Shown: piece after piece, positions 21,675-28,807 of the stretch
Layout: every line of letters starts with the position of its first letter
Position numbering within the stretch: the first letter of the stretch is position 1
DNA from: an uncultured Christensenellaceae bacterium
GTDB taxonomy: Bacteria > Bacillota > Clostridia > Christensenellales > CAG-138
Reading direction: 5' to 3'
DNA: 35,690 bases
Assembly (NCBI GenBank): GCA_902475645.1
Contig: CABSAH010000002.1
Location: forward strand, 1-35,690
Translations under genes and position numbers: made by a program
The notes under the pieces: generated by a model
Databases searched by the model: none
Seen by the model: the letters and a program-made list of their open reading frames with translations, nothing else
What the model was told of the DNA's origin: nothing

Positions 21675-23669
21675 ATGCTTAAAAGCGTGTTTTTCCGCCG
21701 CCTTGTAATAATGCTTTCGGTCGCAATGCTCATTGCGGCGGCCGTTATGCTGGGCGGCTATGTGTTCCTGAGCAAGGATGTTTATGCGGATATAAAGCTG
21801 GACGAGCTGCATCCTTCGCTTGATGCGGCGGAGCAGCTTGCCAAGGAATACATGGCGGGCGAAATAGATAAGGGCGTGTTTGAACGGCTGGCGGCAAGGC
21901 TGCTGCCGTCAAATACCGGCACTGTGCTTTATCTTGATGCGGAAGGGAACACGCTTTTTTATGTGGACAGTTTGCTCGGCACCGATGCGGAGGGCGCAAA
22001 AAGGCTGCTTTATGAGCAGATAGTTTCCGCCGAAGGCGGTGCGGACGTTAAGCAGAACCGCCTTAGGATGAGGGAGGATAGATCCGCCCTTGCGCTCGGC
22101 TGCCCGATAATAGACGACGAAGGAAACATACTGGGCGCGGTGGTTATGCTAAGCTCGCTAAAGCTTGTTACAAACGCCACGGGGCGTATGTCGCTTCTTG
22201 TGCTGATGCTTACCACAATAGCCATACCCGTTGCGCTTATAATGATAGTTTGGCGCGCAAAGAATATTGCAGACCCCATCCGCCGCATGAACGACGCCGC
22301 AAAGGCAATGTCCAAGGGCAATTTCAATATAAGGCTTGATGAGAATATACCCGGCGAGGTTGGCGAGCTTGCAGGCTCGCTCAATAACCTTTGCGCGGAG
22401 CTTGACCATACCATACGCCAGCTAAGCAGCGAAAAAAGCCAGCTTGACCAACTGCTGCAAAGCCTGAGCGACGGCGTTGCCGCAACGGATGAACACGGTG
22501 CGCTTACGCATTACAATTCCGCAATAATGCGTATGTTCGGCGCGGTGAACGTATCCAAGCGCGAGGAGCTGATATCCGATGAAAAGGTATGGAAGGTGTT
22601 TGACGAGGTTTTCAATTCCGGCAAGCCCCAAACCATAACCTACCCCATGGCGGGGGACAGGGTGCTTTGGATAAGCATTTCGCCCGTTGTAACGGCGGAG
22701 CGCGAAAGGGTTGGTGTTGTGGGCCTATTCAAGGATATGACGGAGATGGAGCGGGTGGAAAAGCTAAGGCGGGATTACGTTGCAAACGTATCGCATGAGC
22801 TGAGGACGCCGCTTACCGCCGTAAGGGGGCTGCTTGAGCCGCTTGCGGACGGAATGGTTAAGGAGGAGGCGGACAGACAGCGGTATTATAAAATAATGCT
22901 GCATGAGGTGCTTAGGCTTTCGCGCCTTATAACGGACATGATGACGCTCAGCCGCCTGCAATCGGGCACGGAATACATGGAAATAGCCCGCGTGGACGTG
23001 AACGAGCTGGTGCAGGATATTGCAAGCGCGTATTCATCAACGCTTGCCGATAAGGGCGTTGAGCTGGTGCTGGATTGCCCGCGGCCCGTGCCGGACGCCA
23101 TGACCGATCCGGACAGGATAGAGCAGGTGCTTGTTATATTGCTGGATAATGCATCGCGCTATACGCCAAAGGGCGGCACAATAACCATATCCGCCCGCAA
23201 TGCAAAGGATAAGATTCGGCTTTCCGTAACCGATACGGGCTGCGGCATACCCGAAAGCGACCTGCCGCATATATTCGAAAGGTTCTATAAGGTGGATAAG
23301 TCCCATAGCGAGGGCGGCACGGGGCTTGGGCTGTCGATAGCGCATTTCATAATGGAAAAGCTTGGCGAAACGCTTAGCGTTGAAAGCGAGGTTGGCAAGG
23401 GCACGCGCTTTACGCTTACGCTTAAACGCTATGTGCGCAACGCCATAGCCTTGGGGCCTGCTGGCGAAAAGCAGACCCGCTACGGCGATGGGGACGGGAA
23501 GGACGAATACGTTCCAAACGACGCCGATATTCAGGATGACGATGATGTTGTGGATGCGCATTACGAGGTTATAGAGCAGCCGCAGAAGGCGGAAAAGGCG
23601 CCAAAGGGCGATAGGACGCAAAAGAGCGAAAAGCCGCAGAATAAGGCGGAAAGACAGGGCAAACGATGA
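21675..23669 (+). CDS. Sensor histidine kinase (second system) with charged C-terminal tail
   Basis: A 664-residue kinase: membrane helix at about 10-32, an extracellular sensor (about 33-170), a second helix at about 172-196, HAMP, a PAS-like domain, HisKA with His374 in NVSHELRTPLTAVRG, and a HATPase with the N box ILLDNASRYT, DTGCGIP and GGTGLGLSIAHFIM. It parallels the first kinase throughout. The extra feature is a tail of about 80 residues past the ATPase fold: first acidic (a DDDD run), then rich in Lys, Glu, Gln and Pro, and probably disordered. The start lies three bases after the regulator stop, and its stop overlaps the next gene (ATGA). Confidence 0.93.
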   Translation: MLKSVFFRRLVIMLSVAMLIAAAVMLGGYVFLSKDVYADIKLDELHPSLDAAEQLAKEYMAGEIDKGVFERLAARLLPSNTGTVLYLDAEGNTLFYVDSLLGTDAEGAKRLLYEQIVSAEGGADVKQNRLRMREDRSALALGCPIIDDEGNILGAVVMLSSLKLVTNATGRMSLLVLMLTTIAIPVALIMIVWRAKNIADPIRRMNDAAKAMSKGNFNIRLDENIPGEVGELAGSLNNLCAELDHTIRQLSSEKSQLDQLLQSLSDGVAATDEHGALTHYNSAIMRMFGAVNVSKREELISDEKVWKVFDEVFNSGKPQTITYPMAGDRVLWISISPVVTAERERVGVVGLFKDMTEMERVEKLRRDYVANVSHELRTPLTAVRGLLEPLADGMVKEEADRQRYYKIMLHEVLRLSRLITDMMTLSRLQSGTEYMEIARVDVNELVQDIASAYSSTLADKGVELVLDCPRPVPDAMTDPDRIEQVLVILLDNASRYTPKGGTITISARNAKDKIRLSVTDTGCGIPESDLPHIFERFYKVDKSHSEGGTGLGLSIAHFIMEKLGETLSVESEVGKGTRFTLTLKRYVRNAIALGPAGEKQTRYGDGDGKDEYVPNDADIQDDDDVVDAHYEVIEQPQKAEKAPKGDRTQKSEKPQNKAERQGKR

Positions 23670-24571
23670 GCACTTGCAGCATATGCCCGCGAAAATGCTC
23701 AATAGACCGCGCCGAAGCGGCGGGCTACTGCGGCGCGCGCGAAAGGGCGCACATTGCCCGCGCCGCGCTGCACCGCTGGGAGGAGCCGATAATAAGCGGC
23801 GAACGCGGCAGCGGTACAATATTCTTCTGCGGATGCAATCTAAACTGCATATTCTGCCAGAACTATAAAATAAACCACAGCGTTATGGGTATAGAGGCGG
23901 ATGAGAATACGCTTTGCCGCATAATGCTTGACCTTCAGCGGCGGGGCGCGCACAACATAAACCTTGTTACCCCCGCGCCGCATGTGCCGCTGATAGCGCG
24001 CACGATACCGCTTGCGCGGAAGGCGGGGCTTACAATACCCATAGTATACAATACAAACGCATATGAAACGGCAGAAACGCTGAAGCTGCTTGACGGGCTT
24101 ATAGACATATACCTGCCGGATTTCAAGTATGTTTCGCCTGCGCTTTCAAAAAAATACAGCGGCGCGGAGGATTATTTTGAGGTTGCGGCTAAGGCGATAG
24201 CTGAAATGTACCGCCAGGCGGGAAACATAAGGCTTGACGAAAACGGCATGGCGGCATCGGGCGTATTGATACGGCACATGGTGCTGCCGGGCTGCGTGGA
24301 CGATACGCGAAGGGTGCTGGACTATATTTCGGCCAATTATCCGAAAAATATCTATATATCGATAATGAGCCAGTATGCCCCGCCGAAGGACGGCCTGCCC
24401 AAGCCAATCGACCGCCGCATAACAAAAGGCGAGTACGGCAGGGCATTGGACTACGCCATAGACAAGGGCTTTGAAAACGTGTTCATTCAGCGGCGCGATT
24501 CGGCGGATATTTCATACACGCCCGATTTTGACGGAGAAGTAATATTTGACCCCATAGAACGGGGCAAATAA
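23666..24571 (+). CDS. PflX-like radical SAM protein
   Basis: A 301-residue radical SAM enzyme. The cluster motif is C57-x3-C61-x2-C64 (GCNLNCIFCQNYKI). An N-terminal set, C4-x2-C7-x3-C11 with Cys22, recalls the extra cysteine group of the PflX (COG1313) branch of pyruvate-formate-lyase-activase relatives. LDIYLPDFKYVS and a late VFIQRRDS segment match that group. Its substrate is unknown; it should not be called PflA, because no glycyl-radical enzyme gene is adjacent and the length and N-terminus differ. The gene overlaps the kinase stop by four bases, so it is very probably coupled to the second two-component system. Confidence 0.85.
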   Translation: MSTCSICPRKCSIDRAEAAGYCGARERAHIARAALHRWEEPIISGERGSGTIFFCGCNLNCIFCQNYKINHSVMGIEADENTLCRIMLDLQRRGAHNINLVTPAPHVPLIARTIPLARKAGLTIPIVYNTNAYETAETLKLLDGLIDIYLPDFKYVSPALSKKYSGAEDYFEVAAKAIAEMYRQAGNIRLDENGMAASGVLIRHMVLPGCVDDTRRVLDYISANYPKNIYISIMSQYAPPKDGLPKPIDRRITKGEYGRALDYAIDKGFENVFIQRRDSADISYTPDFDGEVIFDPIERGK

Positions 24572-24680
24572 CCGCGAAAGTCGGTGCAAATATGAACGGA
24601 TTATTAACTTTTGTAATATTCGCTTAAAAAAGATTGCAAAGCGCAACATATAGTGTTACCATTAAATCAGCGAATGAAAG

Positions 24681-24827
24681 CGGGTCGTGACAATCGCATT
24701 TATCTTCATTATTGTTTTCCTCCAACCATAAACAATCGGTGGATGGCGGAGAAGGGGTAATCCGCAGTTCACCATCAATAGCTAACGACCCGAATTAAAG
24801 AGGCTCTTAACATGAGCTTCTTTTTTT
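24681..24827 (+). ncRNA. Candidate structured small RNA or leader with three-way junction
   Basis: The 256-base gap at 24572-24827 holds no ORF but a compact fold. P1: CGGGTCGT (24681-24688) with ACGACCCG (24785-24792), eight perfect pairs. P2: ATTGTTT (24711-24717) with AAACAAT (24730-24736), seven pairs closing a 12-base loop that contains CCTCC. P3: GGTGGA (24738-24743) with TTCACC (24768-24773), then a two-by-two internal loop, then GCGGA/TCCGC (24746-24750/24761-24765) with a loop containing GGGG. A T7 terminator ends it. Upstream, TTGCAA (24634-24639) and an extended -10-like TGTTACCAT 17 bases on could be the promoter. The CCTCC loop could pair with SD sequences. I do not recognise the family; riboswitch versus trans-acting RNA is open. 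Confidence 0.55.
24798..24827 (+). terminator. Intrinsic terminator closing the RNA candidate
   Basis: AAGAGGCTC (24798-24806) pairs with GAGCTTCTT (24814-24822), nine pairs with one G-U, over a seven-base loop, running into T7 (24821-24827). It ends exactly where the next reading frame begins, so it can either end the small RNA or control entry into that gene. Confidence 0.75.
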
Positions 24828-25967
24828 ATGCATATGAATAGGCGTCAGGCTTTAATGGGGGGGGGATGGCATACGGGAAGGGCAAGGGCGGCGTTCAATA
24901 TTGCCGTGACGGCGGCGGTTTTGGCGTTTATGGCAATGATGAGCTTACAGACATACAAGGAGCTGTTCAATAGGGAAGCGGAGCCGCCCGCAAGGCAGCG
25001 CACGGGCATAATAAGCGTTTGGAACGTGGTAAAATGCAAGCCGTACACGGGCAGCATAAGCACCGTTCTCAGCGACGCGGCAAAAAGGCTTGAAAAGCGC
25101 GAATACGGCGTGTTTTACAGCGTGGAGGGCATGACGGAGGATGAATACATAAGGCGCACGGAGCGCGGCGAAAGGCCGGACGTGATAGCGTTTCAGGCGG
25201 GGCTTTTGGACGCAAACGGGCTTACAGAGCTGAATAAGGAGGATTATGCGCAAATAGGCGAAGAGCTACTCCGCGCGGGCAGCAGCGAAGGGAAGCTGTA
25301 TGCAATAGCATATGCGCAAAGCCCGTGCGTACTGATAGAGAATAACGAGCTTTCCAAAAAAGCGGGAATAAGCATTGATGAAGGCGATACGGACGCAAGG
25401 GCCATACTTATGGCGGTAAACGGCGCGGACGGCGGCAGTATAAAGCAAAGCCTGCTGTCCGGCAGGGCGGAAATATGGGCGTTGATGGGCGCGCAGGGCG
25501 AATGCGGCGACACGGCGGCGTTTAAGGAGGGCAAGGCCGCGTTGTGCATAGACGATGTGCGTACAGCGCGGGAGCTGAGCATGCTGAACGAAAGGGGCAA
25601 GGGCTTTAACTATACCGTGCATGGCATTATTGGCGCTTGCGGCAACGCGCGGCTGATAGCAATAATGCAGACCGAGGACGAATGGATAAGGGAGCATGGC
25701 GAAAGGCTGATACAGTTTTTGCTGACGCCTAAGTATAGCCTGAAAATAGCCCAGTGCGGCATGTATCCTTCCGCGCCGACGGACGGCGGGGTTGAATGCG
25801 GCAGCCCCGTTGACGCCGCGGCTTTGCTGGACGGCACGCCGTGCGCGAACGCATTTTTGCTGAACCGATATAAGGACGCTATTGCGGAGGAGGCGGCGCG
25901 TGCGCTTGCGGGCGATGGGGAGGCGGGCAAGGCCATAGCCAAAAGATATGGCGAGCTTTTGGACTGA
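24828..25967 (+). CDS. Membrane-anchored extracellular solute-binding-like protein
   Basis: A frame of up to 379 residues. A short basic N-terminus precedes a single membrane helix (about 22-40) with no lipobox cysteine, so the product is anchored by an uncleaved helix. The rest resembles a shortened family 1 periplasmic-type binding protein: IISVWNVV near 61-68, a RPDVIAF segment near 115-121, SEGKLYAIAYA near 152-162 and a late helical end. No permease or ATPase gene is nearby. The start is unclear: ATGs at 24828, 24834 and 24855 are in frame, none has a good SD, and the third is followed directly by nine G. The terminator stands immediately upstream. The ligand cannot be predicted. Confidence 0.7.
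   Translation: MHMNRRQALMGGGWHTGRARAAFNIAVTAAVLAFMAMMSLQTYKELFNREAEPPARQRTGIISVWNVVKCKPYTGSISTVLSDAAKRLEKREYGVFYSVEGMTEDEYIRRTERGERPDVIAFQAGLLDANGLTELNKEDYAQIGEELLRAGSSEGKLYAIAYAQSPCVLIENNELSKKAGISIDEGDTDARAILMAVNGADGGSIKQSLLSGRAEIWALMGAQGECGDTAAFKEGKAALCIDDVRTARELSMLNERGKGFNYTVHGIIGACGNARLIAIMQTEDEWIREHGERLIQFLLTPKYSLKIAQCGMYPSAPTDGGVECGSPVDAAALLDGTPCANAFLLNRYKDAIAEEAARALAGDGEAGKAIAKRYGELLD
24857..24865 (+). repeat. Homopolymeric G9 tract at the start of the binding-protein gene
   Basis: Nine consecutive G directly after the in-frame ATG at 24855. A change of one base would shift the frame relative to all three upstream ATGs and stop production of the protein. No comparable G tract was noticed elsewhere in the window. 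Confidence 0.9.
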
Positions 25968-25970
25968 GTA

Positions 25971-25999
25971 TTGTGAAACGGGCAAAAATAAAGTAAAAT
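25971..25999 (+). promoter_or_regulatory. Promoter of the murB-rapZ-whiA-dnaE unit
   Basis: TTGTGA (25971-25976), a 17-base spacer and TAAAAT (25994-25999) lie 36 bases before the murB ATG at 26036. Spacing is ideal and the -10 is one base off consensus. No terminator is visible between the previous gene and this point. Confidence 0.6.
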
Positions 26000-26035
26000 T
26001 AACTTGGCTGAATAATGCTTATTGGGAGAGAGAAT

Positions 26036-26938
26036 ATGAAGGAATTGCCTTTTGAATTAAAACGGATGCTCAATGCGCTTAATGCGCGGGAAAACGTGCC
26101 TATGGCGCAGTATACCTCCTTCAAAACGGGCGGGAATGCGCGCATATTGGCGGAGCCTGATACCGCGGAGCATACGGCGGAGCTTATGCGGATGATAGAG
26201 GAGGCTGGCGTAGAGCATTACGTTATAGGCAACGGCACAAATCTTTTGATAAGCGACAACGGGCTTGACGCGATAGTTGTGCGCATTGGCGAAAGGCTTG
26301 GCAGCATTGAGCGGAACGGCTGCACCGTATTTGCGGGCGCGGGCGCAAGCTATGCGGCATTGGCTAAGCAAAGCGTACAATGGGGGCTTATGGGCCTTGA
26401 ATGGGCGGCGGGCATACCGGGCACGGTAGGCGGCGCGGTGGCAATGAACGCGGGCGCATACGGCGGGGAAACCGTAAACGCGCTTAAAACCGTGACGTAT
26501 GCGGAAAACGGCGCCATAATAAAGGAAGCCGTGGATAAGGAAGAGTTTGGATACAGGCTAAGCCCGTTCGTTACGGGTGAAAAGGTGATAATAGGCGCGG
26601 AGCTTGAATTGAAAGAGGATGACGGCGGCGCATACGGCAGAATGGCGGAATATACCAACAGCAGGCGCGAAAAGCAGCCCATAAATTACCCGAGCGCCGG
26701 AAGCACGTTCAAACGCCCCGAGGGACATTTTGCCGGGGCGCTGATAGAGCAGGCGGGCTTGAAGGGAACGCGCGTAGGCGGTGCGGAGGTCAGCACGCTG
26801 CACGCAGGATTTATAATAAACGCGGGCGGGGCAACATCGCGCGATGTATACGAGCTGATACGCCTTGTGCAGCAAAGGGTGAAGGAAAACAGCGGAGTGC
26901 GGCTTGAAACGGAAGTGAAGCTGCTTGGCGAATTCTAA
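26036..26938 (+). CDS. murB: UDP-N-acetylenolpyruvoylglucosamine reductase
   Basis: A 300-residue FAD enzyme that reduces UDP-GlcNAc-enolpyruvate to UDP-MurNAc in the cytosol. Signatures in order: YTSFKTGGNAR, VIGNGTNLLISD for FAD binding, the AGIPGTVGGAVAMNAGAYGGE block, the SRREKQPINYPSAGSTFKRP catalytic serine region and the closing AGFIINAGGATSRDV. This is the type II, short MurB form. ATG 26036 is chosen because GGGAG lies seven bases upstream; an in-frame ATG at 26015 would add seven residues without homology. It is first of a unit with rapZ and whiA, a common order in Clostridia. Confidence 0.95.
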   Translation: MKELPFELKRMLNALNARENVPMAQYTSFKTGGNARILAEPDTAEHTAELMRMIEEAGVEHYVIGNGTNLLISDNGLDAIVVRIGERLGSIERNGCTVFAGAGASYAALAKQSVQWGLMGLEWAAGIPGTVGGAVAMNAGAYGGETVNALKTVTYAENGAIIKEAVDKEEFGYRLSPFVTGEKVIIGAELELKEDDGGAYGRMAEYTNSRREKQPINYPSAGSTFKRPEGHFAGALIEQAGLKGTRVGGAEVSTLHAGFIINAGGATSRDVYELIRLVQQRVKENSGVRLETEVKLLGEF

Positions 26939-26948
26939 GGAGGAGCAG

Positions 26949-27836
26949 ATGGAGCTTGTTATAGTTACCGGTCTTTCGGGCGGCGGAAAAACGCAGGCGC
27001 TCAGGTGCCTTGAGGATATGGGCTATTTTTGCGTGGATAATTTGCCGTGCGCAATGATGGGAGGATTTGTGCAGCTTTGCCGCGATTCAAAGCCGCCCGT
27101 TGAAAAGGCCGCCGTTGTTGTGGACAGCCGCGAAAGCGTGTTTGCAAACGAATTGCAGCAGGCGCATATGCAGCTATGCATGCTGCCCGTCAATTTCCAT
27201 ATACTGTATCTTGAATGCCGCGACGGGGTGCTTGAACGGCGCTATAACGAAAGCCGCCGCCCGCATCCGCTGAACCGCGATATACGCGAGGGCATAAAGG
27301 AGGAGCGTGAGCTGCTTTCCTTCTTCCGCGACAGGGCGGAATATATAATTGATACAAGCGAGCTAAAGCCAATGGAACTTAGAAGAAAGCTTGAAGAATA
27401 CTTCAGCGGGGACAGAAAGGCGGAGTTCCAGCTTATAATAGAAAGCTTTGGCTATAAGCGCGGGGTGCCGTTTGAAGCGGATATGGTGTTAGATATGCGC
27501 TTTAGCCCAAATCCGTTTTATGAAGCGGAGCTTAGGGGGCTTAGCGGCAGGGACAAGCCCGTGCGCGATTTTATAGAGAGCGATGAAATATACAAAGGCT
27601 TTATGGAGCGAACGGAGGCCATGCTGCGGCAGCTTATACCCGCATTCGTAAAGCAGGGCAAGTGCAGGCTGCTTGTGGCCTTCGGCTGCACGGGCGGCAG
27701 GCACCGTTCCGTATGCGCGGCGGAGGAAATGTTCAAAAGGATGAAGGATGATTATTCCGCCCGCCTGATACACCGCGATGCGGGCATAGAGGCGGCGGAC
27801 ATACAGGAACGCACAGGTGGAAAGGTAGAAAGCTGA
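26949..27836 (+). CDS. rapZ: RapZ/YvcJ nucleotide-binding protein
   Basis: A 295-residue P-loop protein. Walker A is GLSGGGKT at residues 7-14, followed by the family block QALRCLEDMGYFCVDNLP. The C-terminal half contains FGCTGGRHRSV, the most conserved signature of RapZ. In E. coli RapZ senses glucosamine-6-phosphate and directs decay of the GlmZ small RNA; in Firmicutes YvcJ has GTPase/ATPase activity and a less defined role. GGAGGAG just upstream fixes ATG 26949; an earlier in-frame TTG at 26925 lies in murB. Its stop overlaps the start of whiA. Function in this organism is inferred. Confidence 0.94.
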   Translation: MELVIVTGLSGGGKTQALRCLEDMGYFCVDNLPCAMMGGFVQLCRDSKPPVEKAAVVVDSRESVFANELQQAHMQLCMLPVNFHILYLECRDGVLERRYNESRRPHPLNRDIREGIKEERELLSFFRDRAEYIIDTSELKPMELRRKLEEYFSGDRKAEFQLIIESFGYKRGVPFEADMVLDMRFSPNPFYEAELRGLSGRDKPVRDFIESDEIYKGFMERTEAMLRQLIPAFVKQGKCRLLVAFGCTGGRHRSVCAAEEMFKRMKDDYSARLIHRDAGIEAADIQERTGGKVES

Positions 27837-28807
27837 TGTCTTTTTCATCCACGGTAAAGGACGAGCTGGCGGGCATAAAAACGCAAAGCCGCGATGAAAG
27901 GCTCAGCTTGCTTTGCGGCCTGACCCATACCTCGGCGGCGGTTACAATAGGCCGGGGCGGGCTTGGCATAGAATACGTGAGCGAAAGCGAAAACGTGGCG
28001 GAGCTTGCCCGCGCGCTTACGGAGGAGCTGTATGGGCTGGATGCGTCGTTTTCAACGCGCAGGCAGGAGGGCTTTAAGCGCAGCAGCATAGTTGTCCATG
28101 CTTCGGGCGAAGGGTGCAGGAGGCTGCTTATTGACTGCGGCAGTCTGCCCGCGGATGACGACGCGGACTTTGAACCGGGTAAAATACCCGAAAGCATGAC
28201 GCAGAGCGACGAGCGTATGCGCTGCCTGCTGCGCGGCGCTTTTTTGGGCGGCGGTTCGGTAAGCGACCCCAAGAAGGGCTACCACCTTGAAATTGTTACG
28301 CGGCAGGAATGCTTTGCGGATACACTTCGCGCCGCGGCGGAGGGTTACGGCATCCGCGCCAAGGTAACGGCAAGGAAGGCGAATTTTATATTTTATTTGA
28401 AAGAGGGCGAAAGCGTTTCCGACTTTCTAAGCCTTGTTGGGGCAATGAACGGCACAATGCAGTTTGAGCAGATACGGGTGCTGCGCTTTATGGCAAACGA
28501 CATAAACCGCCGCACTAATTTTGAAGATGCAAATATGCAAAAGGCGGCGATGGCCTCCGCGCAGCAGAGAATGGACATACAGCTTATTATAAAAGAGCAG
28601 GGCATAGAAAGCCTGCCGGATAAGCTTAGGCAAACGGCGGAAGCAAGGATAAATAATCCCGAGGCCACGCTGACGGAATTGGCGCATGAGCTTGAAATAA
28701 CAAAGTCCTGCCTTACGCACAGGCTTAAAAAGCTTTCCCAAACGGCGGAGGATATTCGCCTGCACGGGAGCGGCGCGGCGGACGGAGCAGGGGAGGAGAA
28801 TATATGA
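27836..28807 (+). CDS. whiA: WhiA family DNA-binding protein
   Basis: A 323-residue protein with the LAGLIDADG-like N-terminal domain (about 1-210; GAFLGGGSVSDPKKGYHLEI is the recognisable core) and a C-terminal helix-turn-helix (about 225-305; ITKSCLTHRLKKL). In actinomycetes it regulates sporulation genes; in B. subtilis it binds the nucleoid and affects division. No endonuclease activity is known for the family. It follows rapZ by TGATG overlap and precedes dnaE by ATGA overlap. The yvcK/cofD-like gene usually found between rapZ and whiA is absent. Confidence 0.94.
   Translation: MSFSSTVKDELAGIKTQSRDERLSLLCGLTHTSAAVTIGRGGLGIEYVSESENVAELARALTEELYGLDASFSTRRQEGFKRSSIVVHASGEGCRRLLIDCGSLPADDDADFEPGKIPESMTQSDERMRCLLRGAFLGGGSVSDPKKGYHLEIVTRQECFADTLRAAAEGYGIRAKVTARKANFIFYLKEGESVSDFLSLVGAMNGTMQFEQIRVLRFMANDINRRTNFEDANMQKAAMASAQQRMDIQLIIKEQGIESLPDKLRQTAEARINNPEATLTELAHELEITKSCLTHRLKKLSQTAEDIRLHGSGAADGAGEENI

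Noticed and set aside
23666..24571. Pyruvate formate-lyase activating enzyme (PflA)
   Set aside because: The extra N-terminal cysteine group and the lack of an adjacent glycyl-radical enzyme fit the PflX group better.
24681..24827. ZTP (pfl) riboswitch
   Set aside because: The GGGTCGTGAC start and ACGACCC closure look similar, but the conserved ACUGGCG core and the 3' CCGCCUGGGC element are absent, and the next gene is not in purine or folate metabolism.
24681..24827. Signal recognition particle RNA or tmRNA
   Set aside because: No GGAAG-containing apical loop or tRNA-like ends; the length and helices do not fit.
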